Shown: positions 35,436-46,429, counted from the stretch's first letter. The stretch: 64,000 nt of DNA from Semisulcospira habei (GCA_036245525.1 BTPG01000005.1:211357416-211421415); one strand, 5' to 3'. The notes: generated from the sequence alone by a model not told the origin. Made by a program: numbers and translations.

Positions 35436-36782
35436 AATAGTCTATCTAGATTTTAAGAAGGCTTTTGATCTGATTGACCACACTATTCTGACTGCTAAGC
35501 TTCACCTTACCTTACTAAAAGAAAACAAAGGTTATTGTTCATGGCTCATACTCCTCTCTCAAAGATGTAAGCTTCGGTGTGCCCCAAGTATCTGTACTGG
35601 GCCCCCTGCTGTTTTGCTTATTTATTAATGATTTGTCTCTACATTTTATTTGCCAAGATGTGCAATGCGACCTTTTTGCTGACGACACCCCAGTTCATAC
35701 TACTAGTAAAGATATACAGGTAATTTCCGACAACTTACAACAAAGTCTTCATGACGAATCAGCTTGGCGTATAAACAATTCTATGGTTGTTCATCCAGCC
35801 AACACGAAATCGTTGTAGTCGCCAGTGCCAAAAACAGCAGATAACGCCTCTATTACTTAACCTTTCACTTAAAGGTAGTCAGGTAGAACAGGTAAATGAA
35901 CATCGAGTACTGGGGATTACAATCGACAGTCAGCTAAAATGGCAATCTCATACACACGCCTTATGCAACATAGTAGCAAAAAAATCTCTTTATGTTATCA
36001 AAACTGAAATATTATACTGATTCAGATACCCGTAAACTATTTTATAAGGCTCACATACTTCTCACATCGATTACGCGTCAACGGTATGGGATGGATGTAG
36101 CAAGGTCCATTTCAATTCCCTACACAGACGGGCTGCCAAAATAATCTGCCCTGATCCACACCTAACCACAGAAGAAAAGCTTACAAAAACAGGTCTCCTG
36201 CCTCTTTAAGATCATTTTAAATATACCAAAGCAATCTTTATGTCAAAGTGTGGAAGCTCAAAACACCTGAGTACATCTCCACTTTGTTCCGTATGTCCGA
36301 GTGCAAGCTTGGAAACATCAGACAGCTTTTCATAGTCCCAAAACCAAGGACCGATCGAAATAAAACCAGCTTATCCTTCTCAGGGACACATATCTGGAAT
36401 GCGCTTCCCGACCATGTAAGCCGTAGGGGTGACATGTATTATATGTCTCTTTCTATGCTGGGTCCAATTTATTCCCAATTAAGTCTGTTATCCTTCTCAT
36501 TTATCATTTGAACCACTAGTAGCTCTGTGTGTGTGTGTGTGTGGAGGGGCGGGGGTGGGTGGGAGGGGGCGGGAGTGGGGGTGTCTGAGAGTCTATGAGT
36601 ATGTCTGTCTTTGTGAACAGTGTTGTCAATTGTCTGCAAATATTGTTTTACTTATATGTATGTACATTTGTAGATAGTCTTGTAGTTGTTAGCAACGGCA
36701 GGTTTGGAAAATGGCTGTGTCGATGACGATGTCAATGCCTTAACCGTTGTAAAATAAAGTTTCATTGATTCATTGATTCCTG
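35436..36782 (+). pseudogene. CR1/Jockey-like LINE reverse transcriptase, broken
   Basis: Reading across frames shows YLDFKKAFDLIDHTIL (first catalytic Asp block) near 35440, VPQVSVLGPLLFCLFIND near 35580 with the usual PQG changed to PQV, the catalytic CDLFADDTPVHT near 35670, and LGITIDSQLKWQSH near 35910. The C-terminal LFIVPKPRTDRNKTSLSFSG then WNALPDHV lies near 36330-36410. Several frameshifts and stops separate them. The 3' UTR ends with CAACGGCAGG, CAATGCCTTAACCGTTGTAA, and a tail of TCATTGAT units at 36762-36780. The 5' end is missing. Clade is by general resemblance only. Confidence 0.82.
36519..36585. repeat. (GT)n then G-rich tract
   Basis: Short GT run followed by G runs, in the 3' UTR of the LINE fossil. 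Confidence 0.85.
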
Positions 36783-37052
36783 CATGAATTGTTTTGGCAC
36801 CGAGTGAGTTAAACTCTACACGCGCGTGGATTACCGGGACGTGGCTGTTATATTGAATTTAGCTTGGAGACGGTACGGTTGTTGTTGGCGGTATTCACAC
36901 GGGGGACAGCGACTCACCACGATCGCGTTCTCTTGTCTCCGGCCGGGATTATGGCGTGCGTGGACCCAGATAATTCCTTCCCTCTGAAGAACAGACGGAG
37001 ATGATATCGGGGATAGAACGGTAATGAATGCCGTGACCCCATGCTGATCAAT

Positions 37053-37117
37053 CAAGAAGCATATAGATTCATGAGCCCCTGCGGCAGCAAGGGCTCATGG
37101 GACTATATACCTCTTGC
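37053..37117. mobile_element. Family A hairpin, diverged
   Basis: CATATAGATTCATGAGCCCCTGC faces GGGCTCATGGGACTATATAC; several mismatches. Confidence 0.72.
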
Positions 37118-37257
37118 TGGTAGGAGGTAGGGGCCGGGTGAGAGGGTCTAGTCTGGGTATCGTTAACTAGGCCTGGATGAAGGACCACGGTTAAAGCACG
37201 CCACTGGTTTGGCGATCACTTCCTCCGCTGTCGAGAAATACTGAACACCACCCACCT

Positions 37258-37298
37258 GCAAGAGACATAGATCCTCATCAGGATGCACGCCTCTTGCC
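37258..37298. mobile_element. Family A mini-hairpin with inner deletion
   Basis: GCAAGAGACATAGATCCTCA is followed directly by TCAGGATGCACGCCTCTTGC. The whole GAGCCCCCGC stem tip is gone, but the outer palindrome is intact. Confidence 0.82.
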
Positions 37299-37508
37299 GA
37301 CACCGCTTTGTATTCATGTTCCCAGGTGTGAACTAATCAGTCCTTCACTGCCGACACCGCTTTGTATTCATGTTCCCAGGTGTGAACTAATCAGTCCTTC
37401 ACAGCCGACACCGCTTTGTATTCATGTTCCCAGGTGTGAACTAATCAGTCCTTCACTGCCGACACCGCTTCAGTATTCATGTTTCCAAGCAGTATGAACT
37501 AATTCCTA
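37297..37508. repeat. 53-bp tandem array, 4 copies
   Basis: Unit GCCGACACCGCTTTGTATTC then ATGTTCCCAGGTG to CAGTCCTTCACT. The first part is the A-element right flank and the last resembles the A left terminus (CCTTCACTGCCGA), so the unit spans a head-to-tail element junction. Confidence 0.9.
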
Positions 37509-37545
37509 AACTGCCTACTGGAAAATTTCTGAAAACAATCCAAAT

Positions 37546-37632
37546 GCAAGAGACATAGATCCTCATGAGCCCTCCCCCCCCCCACACACACCTTCCAGTT
37601 GCGGGGGTTCATGAGGATATATGCCTCTTTCC
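37546..37632. mobile_element. Family A hairpin with C/CA insertion in the loop
   Basis: GCAAGAGACATAGATCCTCA faces GGGGGTTCATGAGGATATAT; CCCCCCCCCACACACACC widens the loop. Confidence 0.82.
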
Positions 37633-37717
37633 GGCATCACTTTGAATCCATGTTGTTAGGACGGCTGGCGCTACTTGGCGTTGCATCACGCAAAGATTTC
37701 CAAAGCACAATCTGCGT

Positions 37718-37855
37718 CCACGGGTAGGGAAGGGATTGACTCTGCCACGGGTAGGGAAGGGATTGACTCTGCCACGGGTAGGGAAGGGATTGACTCTGCC
37801 ACGGGTAGGGAAGGGATTGACTCTGCCACGGGTAGGGAAGGGATTGACTCTGCAG
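37718..37855. repeat. 27-bp tandem array, 5 copies
   Basis: Unit CCACGGGTAGGGAAGGGATTG then ACTCTG; copies identical or nearly so. It begins in the A-element right terminal region (AATCTGCGTCCACGG). Confidence 0.92.
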
Positions 37856-37933
37856 AAGGTCAGTGATTCTTTTCTTCTGGTCTGTGCGATGCGTGCTAAA
37901 AAGTGACGTGGGCAGGGACAGGCACTGCAAAGT

Positions 37934-38013
37934 TTAACTCATTCGAGACGTGCCGCATTCTGATACGCGGCTTACGCCGCGTATCCGGAGGCGGCACGTC
38001 TCGAATGACTTAA
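37934..38013. mobile_element. Family I TTAA-bounded palindrome
   Basis: An 80-bp element: TTAACTCATTCGAGACGTGC at the left faces GCACGTCTCGAATGACTTAA at the right. The tip is ATACGCGGCTTACGCCGCGTAT. A worn relative at 42338-42377 begins (minus strand) TTAACTCATTCGCGGCC. Confidence 0.85.
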
Positions 38014-38299
38014 GGGCATGAGACGGTTCCTTCTGTATCCTGCACGTGGGTATTCACTCCGGCACAACGCCCTGACCCTGCCACAAAGTGGGTTCCGTTT
38101 CCTCTGTTTGTTTACCGTATTGAAAATAACGGGAGACTTTGAAATGGGGCTGGTCGGAGCGCGTTCCATAGGATGCACACGATGTCGTGGTCGGGCGGAC
38201 CCCGAATTCTGGCAAAGAAGTAAGAAGATAAGAATGACGTCACGTCTAGCTACGTAAACCTTGCTAGAGTACGTACATTTGGCGCCAAGCGCCGCGCGC
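38014..38299. other. No gene recognised
   Basis: Unique-looking, with a CpG-rich end (GCGCCAAGCGCCGCGCGCGC) leading into the GT repeat. Confidence 0.4.
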
Positions 38300-38301
38300 G
38301 C

Positions 38302-38368
<67 letters not shown>

Positions 38369-38395
38369 GTGTGTGTGTGTGTGTGTGTGTCTGTG
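38300..38395. repeat. (GT)n microsatellite
   Basis: GT repeat of about 93 bp with one TT interruption. Confidence 0.97.
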
Positions 38396-38807
38396 TACAA
38401 GAACTTGATTGAAACAGGTCTTTGTAACTAACCATTTATCCGGCTTGAGAAACAACTTTTCCTATTATTCTATTTCTCGCCTTTCGACCTAATCGCATAC
38501 TCTGCTCTTTGCCGGTATTAACCATAACAACTGAAGATTATAGTGCTGCCTTAGTTTAGAAACTTCCGCCTATTGTACTTCACCCTCGGGACGTCACAGC
38601 TGATTTGTGTGAAAAGGTATTGCATTAACCAGACGCCATTGTGTGGACGTCGGTCCAGCTTCCGTGACGTGTACGGTTGTAAACTGTATAAGCCATGTTG
38701 CTGTGTAGACTTAGGGTAATCTCATTAGTGCGGACATCTATCCCCCGCGTGATCAGTGTACGGACATTGCTGTGGGCATGAACCAGGGGCGCCCTCCGAT
38801 CCAGAGA

Positions 38808-38908
38808 GAATATGAAACTGGACACGGACCATCTGGCTGTCGGCAGTGCTTTTTGTCGCGATGATTCCTGTCGGAATCATCGCGACAAAAAGCGCTGCCG
38901 ACAGCCAA
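38808..38908. mobile_element. Family C palindrome founding the 64-bp array
   Basis: The left arm runs GAATATGAAACTGGACACGG, CCATCTGGCTGTCGGCAG, TTTTTGTCGCGATGATTCC. The right arm GGAATCATCGCGACAAAAAG, CGCTGCCGACAGCC and on through the unit spacer is its complement, so even the array spacer is part of the palindrome. Confidence 0.88.
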
Positions 38909-39612
38909 ATGGTTCGTGTACAGTTCCATATCCTGTCGGAATCATCGCGACAAAAGCGCTGCCGACAACCAGATGGTTCGTGTACAGTTCCATATCCTGT
39001 CGGAATCATCGCGACAAAAGCGCTGCCGACAGCCAAATGGTTCGTGTACAGTTCCATATCCTGTCGGAATCATCGCGACAAAAGCGCTGCCGACAACCAG
39101 ATGGTTCGTGTACAGTTCCATATCCTGTCGGAATCATCGCGACAAAAGCGTTGCCGACAGCCAAATGGTTCGTGTACAGTTCCATATCCTGTCGAAATCA
39201 TCGCGACAAAAAGCGCTGCCGACAACCAGATGGTTCGTGTACAGTTCCATATCCTGTCGGAATCATCGCGACAAAAGCGCTGCCGACAGCCAGATGGTTC
39301 GTGTACAGTTCCATATCCTGTCGGAATCATCGTGACAAAAGCGCTGCCGACAGCCAAATGGTTCGTGTACAGTTCCATATCCTGTCGGAATCATCGTGAC
39401 AAAAGCGCTGCCGACAGCCAAATGGTTCGTGTACAGTTCCATATCCTGTCGGAATCATCGCGACAAAAAGCACTGCCGACGGCCAAATGGTTCGTGAACA
39501 GTTCCATATCCTGTCGGAATCATCGTGACAAAAGCGCTGCCGACAGCCAAATGGTTCGTGTACAGTTCCATATCCTGTCGGAATCATCGCGACAAAAAGC
39601 GCTGCCGACAGC
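38871..39612. repeat. 64-65-bp tandem array, 11-12 copies
   Basis: The unit is the right arm of palindrome C (TCGGAATCATCGCGACAAAA, GCGCTGCCGACA) plus GCCAAATGGTTCGTGTACAG and TTCCATATCCTG. The 64/65 length change is one A in a run, which shifts the translated frame, so open frames here are chance. Confidence 0.95.
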
Positions 39613-39654
39613 CCAAGTGTAACCGTAGTTTTTCATATCATAATACCAAGATAA

Positions 39655-39950
39655 GCCGAGAGGAGAAAGAAGCACGCTTAGAAAAGACAGATACAACACG
39701 ATTTATTGATATTTCGGGTAAATAACAGAAATATTAATAGTTGTCTTGTTTCTGTCTATTCACTGTTATTAAGAAAATAGACAAACGAGTGTAAAATTCC
39801 TTTTTCTACTTAACTTGTCAGTTAAGAAGATAAATAGCGACTGAATTTTATTCTTGTTTGTTTGTCTACTTTGTGAAAGGCTATTTATATTAATATTAAT
39901 CAATTGTGTTGTAACTGTCTTCTCTAAGCGTGCTTCTTTCTCCGTTGCGT
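39655..39950. mobile_element. Large palindrome E, diverged copy
   Basis: GGAGAAAGAAGCACGCTTAG faces CTAAGCGTGCTTCTTTCTCC. The inner ACAACACGATTTATTGATAT and ATATTAATCAATTGTGTTGT also pair. The centre has diverged from the 16181 copy. Confidence 0.8.
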
Positions 39951-40301
39951 TTTTCTCTGTGTATTACACGCTTGGCAGTCACCTTTTTGATCTGGATTGT
40001 ACAGCATCATACGGATTATACTAGCCTTGTTTCTTGTCTTTTCGCGTGAGGTTTATCGCACACTGAACCTACAGTGGCAAAGCATACACACGCAAATTGT
40101 TCATGGTGAGGATGGAGCGCGTGTGAGTTTTTACGTGCATGCAGCAAACTCCGTGAACTCGCTAAGCTTGATTTGTTCCGTTCTGTTCAGTGCTTGCGTG
40201 TAGTGGACATCATGAAGAACCATCAATCGCAAAACCTGCCCGCTGTAATCAGTTGAATAATGAGTTGTCGATTGCCGAGAAACATTGAACAACACTCAAC
40301 T

Positions 40302-40367
40302 GCAAGAGGTATAGATCCTCATGAGCCCCCGCAGTCGCGGGGGCTCATGAGGATCTATGCCTCTTGC
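40302..40367. mobile_element. Family A hairpin, near-consensus
   Basis: Arms match except one base; loop GCAGTCGC. The left flank is TTGCCGAGAAACATTGAAC and the right flank TACTTTGTATCCATGTTCC. Confidence 0.92.
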
Positions 40368-40497
40368 TGAAAATACTTTGTATCCATGTTCCTTTGCGTT
40401 GATTTTACAATGATATAAAAAACAAGCAATTTGCGTCCGTGGACTAAAAATCGTTGACAAGATACAATCCAGCTGTTCGTACGAGCAATTCGGCTTT

Positions 40498-40830
40498 TAA
40501 TAACAACCGTCATTTATTAGTTCATTTGGAACAAAATGCTCGATTTTGCGTCTAATTTGTGACGCAAACATGAACGCCAACTCTCAAAATTGCATTAACT
40601 TGATCGTTTTCGTTCTGCGAATATTAACATATGTTTTGCCCTATTACCTGTCGAGTTATCTCTGTTAGCCAAAAGGCCGCGCATAGATTCTCCATGAAGC
40701 TTATTATACAGACTGACACTGATTTATTAATTCATTTGGCACAAACTGCTCGGGTTTGTGTCTAATTTGTCAAACAGATGTGGATACTGAAAGATAAAAT
40801 AGGTCAATTAGATCGGTTTTGTGGTGTAAC
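40498..40830 (+). repeat. Diverged ~200-bp tandem duplication
   Basis: TTTATTAGTTCATTTGGAAC, AAAATGCTCG and TGCGTCTAATTTGT near 40512-40560 recur as TTTATTAATTCATTTGGCAC, AAACTGCTCG and TGTGTCTAATTTGT near 40722-40770. Confidence 0.7.
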
Positions 40831-41044
40831 GATACAAAATATTACTCTTCTCTTCAAATGTCCCTATTTCAGAAAAGCGTGCAAAGATCATCAGCAGAAT
40901 ACCGGTGTGCCTTTTTGCAGACAATGAGGGCGTACTTGTACATTTAGCATCGGGAGATGTTTGCGTCAGTTCTGTACAGTAGCATTAAAAAAAAAATATA
41001 TTTTCACCCGTTCAGTGCCGAGAAAAATCGAACACCACCCAACT

Positions 41045-41110
41045 GCAAGAGGTATAGATCCTCATGAGCCCCCGCATTCGCGGGGGCTCATGAGGATCTA
41101 TACCTCTTGC
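41045..41110. mobile_element. Family A hairpin, perfect palindrome
   Basis: Both arms are identical over 33 bases with loop GCATTCGC. GTATAG/CTATAC replaces the commoner GCATAG/CTATGC on both arms. Confidence 0.93.
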
Positions 41111-41233
41111 TGAGACCAGTTTGTACCCACGTTCTTTGGACAGTGATGGCTTTTGGTCGATCAGTGAACACAGATTTCAGAAACAACATGTCGGCCTGCA
41201 TTCGATGGCGGGGACGGGGTAAAGGCCGTGGAC

Positions 41234-41797
41234 AAGGTCGCCACGCGCTGAACATGGGACTGTCTAATGTTGCAGTACGTGCAGTCTGCAAGGCCGTCAC
41301 GCGCTGAACATGGGACTGTCTAATGTTGCAGTACGTGCAGTCTGCAAGGTCGCCACGCGCTGAACATGGGACTGTCTAATGTTGCAGTACGTGCAGTCTG
41401 CAAGGCCGTCACGCGCTGAACATGGGACTGTCTAATGTTGCAGTACGTGCAGTCTGCAAGGCCGTCACGCGCTGAACATGGGACTGTCTAATGTTGCAGT
41501 ACGTGCAGTCTGCAAGGCCGCCACGCGCTGAACATGGGACTGTCTAATGTTGCAGTACGTGCAGTCTGCTAGGCCGCCACGCGCTGAACATGGGACTGTC
41601 TAATGTTGCAGTACGTGCAGTCTGCTAGGCCGCCACGCGCTGAACATGGGACTGTCTAATGTTGCAGTACGTGCAGTCTGCAAGGCCGTCACGCGCTGAA
41701 CATGGGACTGTCTAATGTTGCAGTACGTGCAGTCTGCAAGGCCGTCACGCGCTGAACATGGGACTGTCTAATGTTGCAGTACGTGCAGTCTGCTAGA
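41234..41797. repeat. 56-bp tandem array, 10 copies
   Basis: Unit AAGGCCGTCACGCGCTGAAC then ATGGGACTGTCTAATGTTGC and AGTACGTGCAGTCTGC. Copies differ only at GTC/GCC and CAAG/CTAG. It lies between two A hairpins. Confidence 0.95.
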
Positions 41798-41898
41798 GTG
41801 CCACCTGCGGTCCCGTGGCGGATTTGGCCCTTTTCATCCTGTTGCGAACGCCGCGTATCCTCCTACGCACGCGGGAGAAAATGATGTAAATAAAACCA

Positions 41899-41963
41899 GC
41901 AAGAGGCTTAGATCCTTATGAGCCCCCGCAACTGCGGGGGCTCATGAGGATCTATGCCTTTGC
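41899..41963. mobile_element. Family A hairpin core
   Basis: GCAAGAGGCTTAGATCCTTA faces CTCATGAGGATCTATGCCTT; loop GCAACTGC. Confidence 0.87.
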
Positions 41964-42239
41964 AGATGAACCACGTCTGTATTTAGGACTAGTTTATCGG
42001 TAATACCACCGCCCTCTGTTGAACTTGCTGACCCAAGCGGGGACAACTCCGCACCGAATCTCATCGACCAAGGGAGGCTATCGAGAGTAGCTCGTGTCAC
42101 GACAGGAAGGACTAAATCAGGATAATTTCTCTGGCCGCAGGATTATGTCCTGTCTGGGTGATCCCTATATAGTTTGTTCCCCACAAGCGTCCGTATGAGA
42201 GCAGCCACGTGAGCACAGAGCATAAGAAGGATAGGTCTA

Positions 42240-42600
42240 TCGATGCGATAACCTGCCACGCGACGCGATGCAAGACCGGCGATGCGATGTGATGCGAGGC
42301 GAAAAAAACAACAACAACCGTTTAGGGCTTGAACTTATGCCGCGCATCCGGATGCGGCTGGCCGCGAATGAGTTAACGTCTTTTGCCCACCACGAACGTA
42401 ATTTAAAAGACGGGGCACCGAAAAGAGATCTGTACACATTTTGACCCCAGCTGGGTTCGAATCCACGACCTTTCGGACGAGAGTCGAACGCTCTGCCACC
42501 CAGCCACCCAGCTCCCCGGGATGCGATGCAATGCGATATGTTACGATACATTAAGATTCGTTGCGATTCGATACGAGACGAGACGAGACGAGGCGACACT
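42240..42600. repeat. Degenerate GATGCG/ACGAG simple repeat with nested insertions
   Basis: GCGATGCGATGTGATGCGAG at 42280-42300 and GATGCGATGCAATGCGATAT at 42520-42539 are parts of one degenerate repeat. It is split by a SINE (42376-42521) and a family I remnant (42338-42377). Confidence 0.6.
42376..42521 (-). mobile_element. tRNA-derived SINE, second family
   Basis: The minus strand reads GGGTGGCAGAGCGTTCGAC (A-box-like TGGCAGAGCG) and then GGTCGTGGATTCGAACCCAG (B box GGATTCGAACC), followed by a ~70-bp body. It differs from the 33018 SINE in head and body. It is not a functional tRNA gene: no acceptor stem pairing is evident. Confidence 0.78.
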
Positions 42601-42710
42601 ATAGCTCTACTATTCATGACCCTGTTTAGCTTAATGTGGAAGACTGAGTCCATGACGTTGTGAAACGTCTCTTGTATTTCTTGTGAACGTCGTTCTCACA
42701 GACACGCTTT

Positions 42711-43195
42711 GCCCTTATTGTCGCCGTATTCCTGTGTATTTACACGTGTAAAAGTCTTGTCAAAGCTACCCAAGAAGTGACGTTTATTGTCGCCGTATTC
42801 CTGTGTATTTACACGTGTAAAAGTCTTGTCAAAGCTACCCAAGAAGTGACGTTTATTGTCGCCGTATTCCTGTGTATTTACACGTGTAAAAGTCTTGTCA
42901 AAGCTACCCAAGAAGTGACGTTTATTGTCGCCGTATTCCTGTGTATTTACACGTGTAAAAGTCTTGTCAAAGCTACCCAAGAAGTGACGTTTATTGTCGC
43001 CGTATTCCTGTGTATTTACACGTGTAAAAGTCTTGTCAAAGCTACCCAAGAAGTGACGTTTATTGTCGCCGTATTCCTGTGTATTTACACGTGTAAAAGT
43101 CTTGTCAAAGCTACCCAAGAAGTGACGTTTATTGTCGCCGTATTCCTGTGTATTTACACGTGTAAAAGTCTTGTCAAAGCTACCCAAGAAGTGAC
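42711..43195. repeat. 69-bp tandem array, 7 copies
   Basis: Unit TTTATTGTCGCCGTATTCCT then GTGTATTTACACGTGTAAAA, GTCTTGTCAAAG and CTACCCAAGAAGTGACG. I see no difference between full copies, so the array is very young or homogenised. 69 is divisible by three, creating long open frames on both strands that I reject. Confidence 0.95.
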
Positions 43196-43327
43196 GTCGA
43201 CCAGAAATGCTGGAGAGCCAATAATTGGGAATTGGCGGGGTGCGTCCATCCAGTGCATTCCTTTCACCAAAGTCCTTGACCTCCTCAACATGACAAGCAT
43301 AGATGTAAGTAGAGTTACAAAGTCTAA

Positions 43328-43392
43328 ACAAGAGGCAAAGGGTTTCATGAGCCCAGCAACTGCCGGGGCTCATCAAAGTATGTGCCTCTTGC
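43328..43392. mobile_element. Family A hairpin, diverged
   Basis: ACAAGAGGCAAAGGGTTTCATGA faces TCATCAAAGTATGTGCCTCTTGC around GCCCAGCAACTGCCGGGGC. Confidence 0.75.
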
Positions 43393-43817
43393 AGATCGCC
43401 GGCGTATTGCGTCCATCCGTCCGTTTAGTCAGTCCGTCCGCTGTCCGCCCAAGTGGCCTGACTAACCCCGTTTCTCGTCATTACCGGAAAACGATTATCT
43501 CCGAATCGGACCAGGTTGTGAGCAGCTTTCAGATACAAAACAGTGATTTGGTTAGTTATTTGGGTTTAACGCAGAGCAGGCAACTAAGGCCATCTCACGG
43601 CGGCGATACAAAACAAGTGAAGCTAGAAAAACTGTTTGCACCAAACGACACTCGTACACTCTTCACATCCACGTGTTGGTCTGTGACGACGGGTCTTACG
43701 GCATTGCAAGGACGCTCGTTCGTCCTCGATACAAAAGTGGACGCCAGCATTTACTGTCAAAACAAATCCGGACCAAAGGGCAACCGACACGCGTGTACAA
43801 TGCAACGAACAAAGGGT

Positions 43818-44135
43818 CGGTTGGTTGGTTAATTCGGGGTTTAACGTCCACGGCTCGGAAGTGATAATGGACGGCCCTGACGGGCGGGTTATGGGGGACA
43901 GGGAAATCTATTGCCTATGGAGTACGACCTGAACACTGAACACTCAGGCGCACTCCAACTGTGCCACTTTGATTTAGCGGGACCTTTGAACGGACATGTT
44001 ATTGAACAAGCCCGTCTTTTCGCCCTGGATTGCGAGTCCAGCTACCGGGGCCGGGACGGGATTCGAACCCACGACCCGGCGATTCCCTTCGCTCTCCTGC
44101 TCCGACGCTTAACCGCCTGAGCTATTTCGGACTCT
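43818..44135 (-). mobile_element. tRNA-derived SINE, second copy of the 33018 family
   Basis: Flanked by GAACAAAGGGT at 43807-43817 and 44136-44146, an 11-bp target duplication. The minus strand carries AGCTCAGGCGGTTAAGCG (A box) and GGGTTCGAATCCCGTCCCGG (B box), then the same body as 33018-33341. Confidence 0.93.
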
Positions 44136-44167
44136 GAACAAAGGGTGGCGGTTCGCTGACCTTTCTG

Positions 44168-44946
44168 TAACCCTTTAACCGCCGGGGCAAGGCAAATGTT
44201 ACCCATCTGGAAGAGACATAAATCCTCATGAGCCCCGCAATCGCACTAACTTACCGCAATCGTACTAACTTACCGCAATCGCACTAACTTACCGCAGTCG
44301 CACTAACTTACCGCAGTCGCACTAACTTACCGCAGTCGCACTAACTTACCGCAACCGCACTAACTTACCGCAGTCGCACTAACTTACCGCAGTCGCACTA
44401 ACTTACCGCAGTCGCACTAACTTACCGCAGTCGCACTAACTTACCGCAGTCGCACTAACTTACCGCAGTCGCACTAACTTACCGCAACCGCACTAACTTA
44501 CCGAAATCGCACTAACTTACCGCAACCGCACTAACTTACCGCAATCGCACTAACTTACCGCAGTCGCACTAACTTACCACAGTCGCACTAACTTACCGCA
44601 ACCGCACTAACTTACCGCAATCGCACTAACTTACCGCAACCGCACTAACTTACCGCAGTCGCACTAACTTACCGCAGTCGCACTAACTTACCGCAACCGC
44701 ACTAACTTACCGCAATCGCACTAACTTACCGCAACCGCACTAACTTACCGCAACCGCACTAACTTACCGCAACCGCACTAACTTACGGCATTCGCGTGGG
44801 CTCAAGAGGATTTATGTCGCTTGTTGGTCCTGTGTTCTTTGAGCCTATTTTCGGTCCCGTTTGGTTTGTGTTTTTCGGACGAATGTGGGTCAGAGTGTAG
44901 TGGTTCCAGACGCGAAATCCGCGATCACTGACAGCGAAGGGGTTAA
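44168..44946 (+). mobile_element. Composite A-type element with expanded loop
   Basis: The left end is GTAACCCTTTAACCGCCGGG and the right end GACAGCGAAGGGGTTAA. Inside lie the A left arm (GAGACATAAATCCTCATGAG), the 19-bp array, and the A right arm (GGGCTCAAGAGGATTTATGT). The right region then has CGAATGTGGGTCAG and CCAGACGCGAAATCCGCG. It is colinear, in reverse, with 55924-57981. Confidence 0.88.
44243..44790. repeat. 19-bp tandem array in a hairpin loop, about 29 copies
   Basis: Unit CGCACTAACTTACCGCAGT with AAT, AAC or AGT ends. It sits exactly between the two arms of an A hairpin. The GCGACTGCGG palindrome tip supplies part of the unit. Confidence 0.95.
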
Positions 44947-44984
44947 ATATGTTATATCTTTGTTGGCTATGTAAAATGTATTTT

Positions 44985-45176
44985 TTAATTATTATTATTA
45001 TTTATTTTGTTATTTATTTATTTTACTTTATTTTACTTTATTTTATTTTAGTTGTATTATTTATTTATTTATTTATTTTACTAATTAATTAATTTATTTA
45101 TTTACTTTTATTTATTTATTTATTTATTTATTGGGAGAAGGGGGATGGGGGTGGGGGGTTGGGGGGGGGGGGGTGG
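44985..45176. repeat. (TATTTATT)n tract and G-run
   Basis: A/T-rich TTTA repeats to 45132, then G-rich to 45176. Confidence 0.9.
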
Positions 45177-45574
45177 CTGACATAGATGGCCTTGTCGCAC
45201 AGATACTGACTTTGAGATATGAAGGTGCGTTCTGTTTATTTGCTTTCAATTATTATTCAATACATACACAGCTAGACTTGAAACCATCTTATATTGCCGT
45301 ATCAAGGCGCTAAAGCTCATATTCAGCAGTTGACTGGACACTGAGTTAGAACTATTGCGTGCAGAGGAATCGTGTATTTGGTCGTCCTGAAATAACCGGA
45401 AGGTGCACGTATCCTGTTTCGGGGCAAAACCAGAACCCCAACTGGATGGTGGAAACTGTAGGGTCCTCCTCCGTCTGAGAAACGCATGTATAATATATCA
45501 CTCCATCATTGAAGTCTTCCCGTAGAGACAAGGGTTGATGTGGATTCTGCCTAACCTACTACAATCCGCATAAA
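45177..45574. other. No gene recognised
   Basis: Unique-looking sequence; short frames only. Confidence 0.4.
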
Positions 45575-45641
45575 CAGAGGGCATAGATTTTCAAGAGCCC
45601 CTGCATTCGCAGTGGCTCTTGAAAATATATACCCTCTGTTA
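45575..45641. mobile_element. Family A hairpin with matched arm changes
   Basis: CAGAGGGCATAGATTTTCAA then GAGCCCC faces GGCTCTTGAAAATATATACC then CTCTG. TTTTCAAGAG replaces the consensus CCTCATGAG with the matching replacement in the other arm. Confidence 0.8.
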
Positions 45642-46429
45642 GCGGGGTAATCTGATTACAATTCTGCTGCACAAGCAGAAGAAGTAATTAAAGTTTAAGC
45701 CAAGTTGACCGCCGGGAGCTCACGAAGATCTAGCAACCTGACTGGAGGGCTTGCCGCTGAGATGAGGGTGCAGGCCCGTGATCAGTTGAGCCGTTCGTCA
45801 TCAGCAGAGCGGAGAAGCATTCCGAGTCGAGGGCGATGGATCATGTAATCAGACGTAATGGATTAGTGCCGCAAGCTTACACGGTCAATAATCAACGGTG
45901 AGCGACGAGCAGGACTGATCGACCCGCGCGCATTTCTTGAACGAAGACAAATGCACAAACTAATCTAATCAGTCATCTGAACGGATGAAGAACTACGCGA
46001 TCAAACAAAAAAAGAAAAACAGAAAATGACGAAGCGAACCGAGACATAACAGAGAATCAGAAAGCAGCAGGCTGGAAAAAGATTTGAAAAAACAAGTGAA
46101 TGATGCGAGAAAAATAATGCATATATAAAAAAAGGAAACTGCCAAATAAGTGTGAAAATAAACATGAATTCCCAAGAAAGGAAGAATTACGCTTTTGAAT
46201 GTTATGAAGATGTGTTGTACTTACCCTTTCTAAACATGTTTATTTTGTTGCTGGGAACTTTTGAGAAAAAGAGACTGATAGTGAAAAAAAAAAAACCACA
46301 AAACAAAGCATGTCATGTGAACAGCTATTCAACAGAATCACGTGTTTTTCTAATAATGTTCTGAGAAAATAGTTAATGACGGTCATGCAAGAATTCGATG
46401 ATACCCACACTGATAGCTTGTTGGTTGTG
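45642..46429. other. No gene recognised
   Basis: Unique-looking, A-rich around 46000-46340. Nothing recognisable is encoded. Confidence 0.4.

Noticed and set aside
38812..39622. 195-258 codon frames with a CRNHRDK/VRVQFHILSES repeat
   Set aside because: Two frames run in parallel through the 64/65-bp array and swap at single-base unit-length changes.
42777..43832. 351-codon open frame with a 23-residue repeat
   Set aside because: The 69-bp tandem unit keeps the frame open; outside the array it runs through hairpin and repeat sequence.
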